From UBA6921 sp031363085 (GTDB taxonomy: Bacteria > Pseudomonadota > Gammaproteobacteria > SG8-11): DNA of 38,942 nt. The notes beneath the pieces are model-generated. The model had not been told where the DNA came from. It ran no database searches and saw nothing but the letters and a program-made list of their open reading frames with translations. The stretch lies in NCBI GenBank assembly GCA_031363085.1, contig JANLTU010000042.1, forward strand, positions 1 to 38,942, in the 5' to 3' direction. The position numbers and the translations under genes were made by a program. Every line of letters begins with the position of its first letter. The first letter of the stretch is position 1. Shown here piece by piece: positions 33,453 to 38,942 of the stretch.

Positions 33453-34349
33453 TCAATCGTCCGGCATTACCGGCGGCGCGGGACTGTCCGCCCCAACGGT
33501 TTCTTTCTCCACATCGCCCGCCTTGTTTTTTTCTGCCGAGGCAATCAATACCAGCGCGCCGAACACCGGGTGATCAAAGTAGTTCACTTCGCCGACCTTG
33601 ATGCGGCGGATTTCGCTTAAGTGAAAACTTTGCAGGGCATTGTGCATCGTCAAGACCTCTTTGCCGTTCGCATTAACCGAGCCGGTGCGGCTCATTTCTT
33701 TGCGATAAAACAGATCAACGGCCACGTGTAGATATTGTCCGAGTGCAAGCTTGATGGTGCCGGAAAAACGCGGCGCACGTGGGTCGGGATTGAGAGTTTC
33801 ATTCGCGCGAGGTTGTATCTGGGCGGCGGGCGTGGGTGTCGGTGCGTCGGCGGACGGTTCCGGCAGCGGTTCCACGGGATGTTCCGGCTCAGTCATACCG
33901 TCGAACACAAACACGCCTGTTTCGTCTTTCAAGTCGATGGCCGGCTGCCGCCATGCGGTGTGTAACAACACTTCGTAGCGCGGATTTTTTTTCAGTTTCG
34001 TAATGCTGGTGGCGAGTTTGAATTGGTCGTGTGCAAGAAACTGATAGATCGGCACAGCGGGCTTTTTGTTGGTAGCGTCTTTACTTGCCGAAGCTGCATT
34101 TGCCGGCGCGGGTTTTCCGCCCGCTTCTGTGGGAGTGACATAAAGAAGCTGACCCGCGTTGCTGGTTTCGTAGTACTCAGGCCAACTTTCGGAAGCCAGT
34201 GCGGCGGCGTCATTTACCGCGAAGATCAGAACTTCAACTTGATAAGTTGACGGGCCGTCTTTGCCGGCGGCGAGGGCGCTGCTCAACGACAGCGTAAACA
34301 AAACGCTGACGATGGCACGCTGCAGAAAACTGTTGGTATGGGTTAGCAT
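33453..34349 (-). CDS. CsiV-family periplasmic protein
   Basis: The 298 residues have a signal peptide (MLTHTNSFLQRAIVSVLFTL, cleavage near ALA about 28), then YQVEVLIFAVNDAAALASES and WPEYYET, a low-complexity Ala/Pro/Thr segment, WRQPAIDL, and a C-terminal domain with GTIKLALGQYLHVAVDLFYR and EVNYFDHPVFGALVLI. This is the CsiV pattern (PF10972), known in Pseudomonas as a partner of DD-endopeptidase activity in cell-wall remodelling. The open frame extends far upstream, but ATG 34349 starts the signal peptide. It is divergent from def over 37 bp. Confidence 0.8.
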   Translation of the reverse strand: MLTHTNSFLQRAIVSVLFTLSLSSALAAGKDGPSTYQVEVLIFAVNDAAALASESWPEYYETSNAGQLLYVTPTEAGGKPAPANAASASKDATNKKPAVPIYQFLAHDQFKLATSITKLKKNPRYEVLLHTAWRQPAIDLKDETGVFVFDGMTEPEHPVEPLPEPSADAPTPTPAAQIQPRANETLNPDPRAPRFSGTIKLALGQYLHVAVDLFYRKEMSRTGSVNANGKEVLTMHNALQSFHLSEIRRIKVGEVNYFDHPVFGALVLIASAEKNKAGDVEKETVGADSPAPPVMPDD

Positions 34350-34386
34350 GGGCGGGTATGTTACCGCTAAATTCTGAAGCGCAGCT

Positions 34387-34932
34387 ATGACCGTCCGCAA
34401 AATTCTCCGCATGGGTGATCCGTTCCTGTTGCAGCCCGCCGCCGCCGTGGATGCCTTCAACACAGCGCCGTTACACCAACTGGTGCAGGACTTATTCGAC
34501 ACCATGCAGGCGGCTACCGGCGCCGGCATCGCCGCGCCGCAAATTGGTGTGGGCGTGCGCGTGGTGGTGTTTGGTTTCGAACACAACGCGCGCTATCCGA
34601 ATCGCCCACCGGTGCCCACGACGGTGTTGATCAATCCTGTCATCGAACCCTTGAGCGCGGCGACCAACGACGACTGGGAAGGCTGTTTAAGCGTGCCGGG
34701 CCTGCGCGGAAAAGTGCCACGTTTTACTCATGTGCGTTACACCGGCTGCGACCAATTCGGCGTCGCCATCCAGCGCGAGGTGCGCGATTTTCACGCGCGC
34801 CTGGTGCAGCACGAATGCGACCACCTCGACGGCGTATTGTTTCCGATGCGCGTGCGTGACATGACGCAGTTTGGTTTTCTGGATGAGCTGCTGGCGTCGC
34901 AACAGATAGGCGTCGCGCGGCAGGAAGAGTAG
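34387..34932 (+). CDS. def: Peptide deformylase
   Basis: It removes the formyl group from nascent N-terminal methionine. The 181 residues contain the three motifs: GAGIAAPQIG at 45-54, EGCLS at 98-102 with metal ligand C100, and QHECDH with H142, E143 and H146. All catalytic residues are present. It is not next to fmt, so this is probably a second deformylase copy or a relocated one. Confidence 0.93.
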   Translation: MTVRKILRMGDPFLLQPAAAVDAFNTAPLHQLVQDLFDTMQAATGAGIAAPQIGVGVRVVVFGFEHNARYPNRPPVPTTVLINPVIEPLSAATNDDWEGCLSVPGLRGKVPRFTHVRYTGCDQFGVAIQREVRDFHARLVQHECDHLDGVLFPMRVRDMTQFGFLDELLASQQIGVARQEE

Positions 34933-34995
34933 GGCGCTAACATACCGTTTCCAATGCACAGCGAAGTAATGTCAGCGCGGTGCTACGCACCACGT

Positions 34996-35658
34996 TCACA
35001 GTGCCTTTCTAAATGTCAAGTTGATGCGCCTGGCGCCAAGCAGCGGATGCTGCCCGTCGGCGAGCGGTGCGATGCCGTGAAACGCGTAGCGGGCCGGGCC
35101 GCCCCAGACGGCGACATCACCGTGTTCAAGTCGATGGCGTTGCGGCCGGTGCTGGCGTTGTGCGCCGCCGAATAAAAACACCGCCGGCAATCCCAGCGAG
35201 ACCGAGACGATGGGGGCGTCGACATCGCGTTCGTTTTTGTCCTGATGCAGCGTCAGCCGTGCGCCGGCTTCATAACAGTTGATCAAGCAGGCGTCCGGCC
35301 AGAAATTTGCAAACCCGGCATGCGCCGCCGCGCGCTTCGCGACATCCAAAAAAACAGCGGGCATCGCCGGCCAGGCGCAGCCGCTGTCGGGGTCAATGGC
35401 GTCATAGCGATAGCCGCGCCGATCCGTGATCCAGCCAACCTGACCGCAATTGGTCATCGCCACCGACATCCGATAACCGCCCGGAGTCGTCATGTGGCGC
35501 AATGGCGCGCGCGCAATGATCTCGTCCAGCGCACTCACCAGGGCATGCTCGACTGTGTTGACAAAGCCGCGCAACAAAACTGCGCCCTCGCCAAGATGTA
35601 CTTGGAGCGGATGAGAGGCGGGCGAGTCAGAGAACAGGTCGGCGGTCATGCGGGTCAT
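34996..35658 (-). CDS. alkB: AlkB-family DNA/RNA demethylase
   Basis: An Fe(II)/2-oxoglutarate dioxygenase that reverses 1-methyladenine and 3-methylcytosine damage. It is 220 residues (E. coli 216). Iron ligands are H138 and D140 (in LTLHQDKNE) and the distal His in RYAFHGI; the 2-oxoglutarate-binding Arg pair lies in ARRINLTFR. N-terminal MSVAMTNCGQVGW matches the substrate-recognition lid. It lies 42 bp downstream of ada, forming an ada-alkB unit as in E. coli. Confidence 0.95.
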   Translation of the reverse strand: MTRMTADLFSDSPASHPLQVHLGEGAVLLRGFVNTVEHALVSALDEIIARAPLRHMTTPGGYRMSVAMTNCGQVGWITDRRGYRYDAIDPDSGCAWPAMPAVFLDVAKRAAAHAGFANFWPDACLINCYEAGARLTLHQDKNERDVDAPIVSVSLGLPAVFLFGGAQRQHRPQRHRLEHGDVAVWGGPARYAFHGIAPLADGQHPLLGARRINLTFRKAL

Positions 35659-35700
35659 TTTAAATGTCGCGTGTGCCTGGGCGCTTGCGTCACACGAGCT

Positions 35701-36771
35701 TCATTTTTTCGCTTCGCGTTTCAGCAAGGTGCGTTTGCGCTCCACGCCCCAACGGTAGCCGGACAGCGAGCCGTCGCTGCGCACCACGCGGTGGCAGGGA
35801 ATCGCGATGGCGATGGCATTCGCGGCGCAGGCGCGCGCCACCGCACGCACCGCTTTGGGTGCGCCGATGCGCGCGGCGATTTCGCTGTAGCTGGCGGTGG
35901 AACCGGCCGGAATCGCGCGCAGTGCCTGCCACACGCGTTGTTGAAACAGCGTGCCGCGTACATCCAGTGGCAGATCGAGTCCGAGCGCCGGCGCCTCGAC
36001 TAATCCAACCACCCGGGCAACCAGCTTTTCAAAAGCTTGGTCGCCGCCAAGCAGTTCTGCTTGCGGAAAGCGGTCTTGCAGATCGCGCAGTAAAACGGCC
36101 GCGTCATCGCCCAGGAAAATCGCGCACACGCCTTGGTCGGTGGCGGCCACCAGAATGGCGCCCAGCGAACATTCGCCGAGCGCAAATCGAATCACGGCCT
36201 GGGCACCGCCGGCACGAAAATGGGTGGGTGTCATGCCCAGCACCGCAGCGGTGGTGGCGTAGCAACGCCCACTGGAATTAAAGCCGGCGTTATAGATAGC
36301 CGCCGTCACCGTGTCGCTGTGAGGGAGCTGTTGCCGCAGCCGTTGCGCACGCTGTGCAACGGCATACGCTTTCGGAGTGACGCCGGTGATGGTTTTGAAG
36401 ATGCGATGAAAGTGATAGCGGCTCAGGCCGCTTGCTTGCGCCAAGGTATCCAGGCTTGGCATTTCCTGGGCGGAGTCGATGTGCTGGCAGGTCGCGGCGA
36501 CCATCGTTGCATACTGCTGGGCACGCGACGGCTGATCGGGTTTGCAGCGCTTACAGGGACGAAAACCGGCGCGTTGCGCATCGGCGCAGGTCGCGTGGAA
36601 ACGCACGTGCTCGCGTCGCGCCAAACGTGACGAGCACGAGGGACGACAGAACACGCCGGTCGTCGACACCGAATAATAAAACTGATCATCGCTCGCCGGG
36701 TCGCGCCGGACCACGGCCGCCCAGCGCTGGTCGTCGCTGGTCAGTGCGCTTGGGGCAGGGCTATTTTTCAT
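35701..36771 (-). CDS. ada: Ada: bifunctional DNA-repair methyltransferase and transcriptional activator
   Basis: It takes methyl groups from methylphosphotriesters onto its N-terminal zinc cysteine, which makes it activate its own operon, and from O6-methylguanine onto a C-terminal cysteine. With ATG 36771 the protein has 356 residues and zinc cysteines C42, C46, C73 and C76, the E. coli set shifted by four. An AraC-type helix-turn-helix follows (about 95-185; LSRYHFHRIFKTITGVTPKAY), then the methyltransferase with active-site C326 in IPCHRVV. In-frame ATGs at 36780 and 36804 are alternatives. An Ada-box-like site lies about 70 bp upstream. Confidence 0.94.
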   Translation of the reverse strand: MKNSPAPSALTSDDQRWAAVVRRDPASDDQFYYSVSTTGVFCRPSCSSRLARREHVRFHATCADAQRAGFRPCKRCKPDQPSRAQQYATMVAATCQHIDSAQEMPSLDTLAQASGLSRYHFHRIFKTITGVTPKAYAVAQRAQRLRQQLPHSDTVTAAIYNAGFNSSGRCYATTAAVLGMTPTHFRAGGAQAVIRFALGECSLGAILVAATDQGVCAIFLGDDAAVLLRDLQDRFPQAELLGGDQAFEKLVARVVGLVEAPALGLDLPLDVRGTLFQQRVWQALRAIPAGSTASYSEIAARIGAPKAVRAVARACAANAIAIAIPCHRVVRSDGSLSGYRWGVERKRTLLKREAKK

Positions 36772-36840
36772 CGTCTGCATGCCGGTATTTGAACTTACGC
36801 GCATGTTCTCGCACTACTTCAGCCGATCACACTCCGCTTC

Positions 36841-36853
36841 TTGCTTTGGAATT
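36841..36853 (-). promoter_or_regulatory. Candidate Ada box for the ada-alkB operon
   Basis: On the minus strand: AAT, six bases, GCAA (AATTCCAAAGCAA). This matches the A-box AAT and B-box GCAA with the 6-base spacing of the E. coli ada operator. It lies 61-82 bases before the candidate ada starts. No clear -35/-10 follows, as often in Ada-dependent promoters. Confidence 0.45.
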
Positions 36854-36899
36854 CTGCCGAAGCAGGCCGTCAGAATATACTCAATTTCGCTGGCTGGAA

Positions 36900-37523
36900 T
36901 CATCCTGTTGCGCCCGCTCGCAGTATCCACACGCCCAGCAGCCCCGACAGCAGCGTTGTCGAGTGAACAGCGCTTGCCGGTGTTAGATTAAACAAGCCCG
37001 GATCGATGGCGCGACCGTGCCGCGCACGCGCCCACAAACGTAAACCCTGGGTGCGTTTCCCACCTAGGCCATTGCGCAGTAGCGCAGCGGCGGCCGTCGG
37101 TGTCATCGCGGCGGTGGGTTCGATAATAAGTAAACACCCGCCCGGTTTCACTGCCGCCAGCAGCGCGCGTAACGCTGCCGCCGGGTCGTTCACCACCGCC
37201 AGCAACGAGGCGGCAGAGACGACGTCGGCGCGCGGCGTCATCGCGGTGAGGCTTTCGATATCACCGCTCTGGAAGGTTGCGGGCGACGCGGTATGCGCCG
37301 CACGCCGTTGCGCCGCCGCGATCATGTGACGGTCGCGATCCACGCCGATGGCGCGGTAGCCGCGCGCGGCGGCGAGCCGCGCCACCAAACCCGGACCGCA
37401 ACCGACATCGACCCACAGTTTGCCGTCGCCCGACGGCAAGTGTTCCACCGCCGCGCGATGTGCCGCGTGGTAAAAATCCGCACCTTGCAACCAGTCAAAT
37501 AGTTTGGCCGCGATAAAACTCAC
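36900..37523 (-). CDS. Class I SAM-dependent methyltransferase, substrate unknown
   Basis: The 207 residues show motif I LWVDVGCGPGLVARLAAARG (about 36-55), the acidic end of strand 2 in AIGVDRDRHMI, and KPGGCLLIIEP near 135. The C-terminal part is Ala/Arg-rich and ends with a hydrophobic stretch (STTLLSGLLGVWILRAG), perhaps membrane-associated. Its start overlaps the stop of the upstream membrane-protein gene by 4 bases. Divergent HxlR control of that gene suggests a shared stress role, possibly methylating a small electrophile or quinone; that is inference. Confidence 0.75.
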   Translation of the reverse strand: MSFIAAKLFDWLQGADFYHAAHRAAVEHLPSGDGKLWVDVGCGPGLVARLAAARGYRAIGVDRDRHMIAAAQRRAAHTASPATFQSGDIESLTAMTPRADVVSAASLLAVVNDPAAALRALLAAVKPGGCLLIIEPTAAMTPTAAAALLRNGLGGKRTQGLRLWARARHGRAIDPGLFNLTPASAVHSTTLLSGLLGVWILRAGATG

Positions 37524-37921
37524 GTCGACGCTCCGGCCTTGCGTTGCTGCGGCAGATTACGCAGCAACACGATGATGAAAATCACTGGCAGGAACGACGC
37601 GGTACTGACCTGGGCCAGCGTCACCGCGCCTGCGGAAACGTAATAAAGTGTCACGACCCAGTCGATGGCCTGAATGACGATCATTGTCTTGATCCATGCT
37701 GCATTGCCGGCGGGGTCGCGCGCCGCCCACAGCATGCCGTAACCAAAACCCAGAAAACGCGCCGCCATCATGCCGAACATCCAGCGCGTCCAGTCCGGGG
37801 CGGGCGCTAACCCGAGCAGGTGACCGGTCGCATCCGGGGCAAACAAAAACGCCAGACCCAGCACGATCTGCACCAGGGCGATGAAGCGCAACGTAAACGA
37901 CAACAGTTTGGGATGACGCAT
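37520..37921 (-). CDS. Small four-helix membrane protein, unknown function
   Basis: The 133 residues hold about four hydrophobic segments: LRFIALVQIVLGLAFLFAPD, WMFGMMAARFLGFGYGMLW, WIKTMIVIQAIDWVVTLYYV and STASFLPVIFIIVLL. Patterns such as FLFAPD after helix 1 recall small DUF4345-like or DoxX-like membrane families; I am not sure of either. A strong AAGGAG lies 7 bases before ATG 37921. It is the first gene of a unit with the methyltransferase and is divergent from hxlR. Confidence 0.65.
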   Translation of the reverse strand: MRHPKLLSFTLRFIALVQIVLGLAFLFAPDATGHLLGLAPAPDWTRWMFGMMAARFLGFGYGMLWAARDPAGNAAWIKTMIVIQAIDWVVTLYYVSAGAVTLAQVSTASFLPVIFIIVLLRNLPQQRKAGAST

Positions 37922-37968
37922 GACTGGACTCCTTGCTTGAAATGGATGTGTTTCGATACCTTACCTGT

Positions 37969-38006
37969 GTAACTATACTTTTGTAAGTAGTTACCATTTG
38001 GTAACT
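37969..38006. promoter_or_regulatory. Overlapping palindromes, likely HxlR operator
   Basis: Three nested inverted repeats: GTAACTA...TAGTTAC (37969-37994), TACT-6-AGTA (37976-37989) and AGTTACC-ATTT-GGTAACT (37989-38006). HxlR-family operators such as those of YodB use TACT...AGTA half-sites. Lying in the 109-bp gap between divergent genes, the sites could switch both directions. Confidence 0.55.
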
Positions 38007-38030
38007 GCCTCAATCAAGGCTCCAGGAAAA

Positions 38031-38363
38031 ATGGCGACCAAGAAACGCAGTACCACCGCAGCGACCTGTTCAGACGACTGCCCGGTGCGTAAAACCGCGC
38101 AAATCATCGACGGCAAATGGACCACGCTGATCATTCGCGACTTGCTGCCGGGCAAAAAACGCTACTACGAGCTGCTGGATTCACTGCACGGCATCAGCCC
38201 AAAAATGCTGGCAACACGCCTGCGTTTTCTGGAAGAGCGCGACATCATCGCCAAACAAATTTTCCCCACCATTCCGCCCAAGACGGAATACCGGCTCACC
38301 CCGTTGGGGAAAAAACTGCAAAAAGTAATTGTCGCGATGGGGGAGTTTGGGGCGCGGTTGTAG
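38031..38363 (+). CDS. HxlR-family transcriptional regulator
   Basis: The 110 residues contain CPVRKTAQIIDGKWTTLIIR, LLPGKKRYYELLDSLHGISP and LEERDIIAKQIFPTIPPKTE, followed by YRLTPLGKKL: the HxlR winged helix and wing. The conserved N-terminal cysteine before the first helix (C17, with C13 nearby) matches the redox-sensing Cys of YodB/HypR-type members, so a thiol or quinone signal is plausible. ATG 38031 follows AGGAAAA. The upstream in-frame GTG 37998 lies inside the palindrome and is less likely. The gene ends TTG-TAG followed by GGCTGGCC, a possible degenerate REP foot. Confidence 0.88.
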   Translation: MATKKRSTTAATCSDDCPVRKTAQIIDGKWTTLIIRDLLPGKKRYYELLDSLHGISPKMLATRLRFLEERDIIAKQIFPTIPPKTEYRLTPLGKKLQKVIVAMGEFGARL

Positions 38364-38466
38364 GCTGGCCAGAATAGCAACAGCAGAATCAAGGGGTCAG
38401 ACTCGTTGATTTACATTCAAAACTCGGTTAACTCGGCCTTGTTATTCATATAAAAAGACAGCGCTC
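38364..38466 (+). other. Leader of the second Y1 transposase
   Basis: It contains AAGGGGTCAGACTCGTTGA (from about 38392), a short sequence that commonly precedes chromosomal Y1 transposases and probably belongs to the transposase unit. No gene fits here. Confidence 0.4.
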
Positions 38467-38805
38467 ATGGCCCGATTACTCCGCTTTGTCGTCCCCGGAC
38501 AGGCGCAACACGTTATCCAGCGCGGCAATAATCGACAGGCGATATTTCGTGCCGAAGCGGATTCTCCATTTTTTCTTGAAAAACTTGCAGAAGCCGCAAA
38601 CAAACATCAGAGCGATATTCATGCCTACGTATTGATGACGAATCATGTGCATTTGCTGGTCACACCCCATACCGAAAACGGCATCGGGAAGATGATGCAA
38701 ATGCTCGGGCGTTACTATGTTCAATACTTTAATTATTCTTACCAACGAACCGGTACCTTGTGGGAAGGGCGTTACAAGGCCGCGCTGATCGATAGCGAAC
38801 AGTGA
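38467..38805 (+). pseudogene. Y1 (IS200/RAYT-like) transposase, truncated by a hairpin element
   Basis: The 112 residues MARLLRFVVPGQAQHVIQRG, NNRQAIFRAE, then VLMTNHVHLLVTPHTENGIG carry the HUH motif (H60-V-H62) and GTLWEGRYKAALIDSEQ. In related proteins DSEQ is followed directly by YLLTCYRYIELNPVR with the catalytic tyrosine. Here translation stops at TGA (38803-38805) where unrelated hairpin sequence begins. The catalytic tyrosine is therefore missing from the product, and the rest of the gene may lie beyond the window. Confidence 0.8.
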
Positions 38806-38942
38806 AGGAGCACAGGAAGTGCGACGACCCCCGAGTAGCCGTAGGAGCCGGGGGTTTTGTCGGAGTCCGCGCGTGAGCGCGGGTGTAGACAAAACACAAG
38901 GCAACCGACACGGCGTAGAGTCATTTGTGGCAGTCATGGCGC
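38803..38942 (+). repeat. Multi-hairpin element interrupting the transposase (runs off window)
   Basis: Consecutive stems: GCAC-AGGAA-GTGC (38810-38822); CCCCCG (38828-38833) with CGGGGG (38849-38854); GTTTTGTC (38854-38861) with GACAAAAC (38888-38895), which encloses CCGCGC-GTGA-GCGCGG (38867-38882). It contains GTAG and GTAGG/GTAGAG words. The nested form suggests a folded single strand or RNA. Its left boundary is set by loss of the transposase reading frame after DSEQ. Confidence 0.6.

Noticed and set aside
1..38942. CRISPR array, tRNA or rRNA genes
   Set aside because: No regularly spaced direct repeats and no cloverleaf or rRNA sequence recognised in any spacer.

Overview
The window is a stretch of chromosome from a gammaproteobacterium outside the Enterobacterales. 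The evidence is the block glnD-map | rpsB-tsf-pyrH-frr-uppS-cdsA-dxr-rseP-bamA-skp-lpxD-fabZ-lpxA-lpxB-rnhB in the order used by Pseudomonas-like and Chromatiales-like lineages (uppS-cdsA before dxr), plus nagZ beside a thioinosine/thioadenosine phosphorylase-type gene, and CsiV, CysB and GlnD. GC is moderate (roughly 55-60% by eye in core genes). I cannot name a genus.

Layout. 1-9000: a cut-off aspartate aminotransferase gene (-), uvrB, cysS with a low-GC 3' third, a REP-associated tyrosine transposase (RAYT) bracketed by GTAG hairpins, cysB (-) and glnD (-) with a good terminator. 9000-10621: a decayed spacer with a REP pair, map (-), then a promoter and structured leader for rpsB. 10622-26116: a tightly packed plus-strand superoperon for translation (rpsB, tsf, frr), UMP kinase, isoprenoid and phospholipid synthesis (uppS, cdsA, dxr) and the outer membrane (rseP, bamA, skp, lpxD, fabZ, lpxA, lpxB), ending in rnhB. 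It is interrupted only by a backwards ydcF/elyC-like gene between lpxA and lpxB.

26117-30640 is the accessory part. It holds a two-gene unit (a DUF6155-like protein and a LexA-type winged-helix protein), a severed C-terminal gene end, a dead IS3-family element itself invaded by two palindromic inserts, a relic of a tyrosine recombinase, and an emfourin-like inhibitor next to a frameshifted M4 metalloprotease. 30886-34932: nagZ-hpt-mtnP-like (cell-wall and purine salvage), csiV (-) and a peptide deformylase. 34996-36771: an ada-alkB alkylation-repair pair with a candidate Ada box. 36900-38363: a methyltransferase/membrane-protein pair divergent from an HxlR regulator over overlapping palindromes. 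38467-end: a second Y1 transposase cut short by a multi-hairpin element that runs off the window.

Main themes. Small hairpin repeats have spread in this genome, some overlapping stop codons and some sitting inside transposase genes. The most promising accessory systems are the protease-inhibitor pair and the LexA-like/DUF6155 pair. I found no CRISPR array, tRNA, rRNA or clear phage module. Everything here is read by eye; no database search was run.
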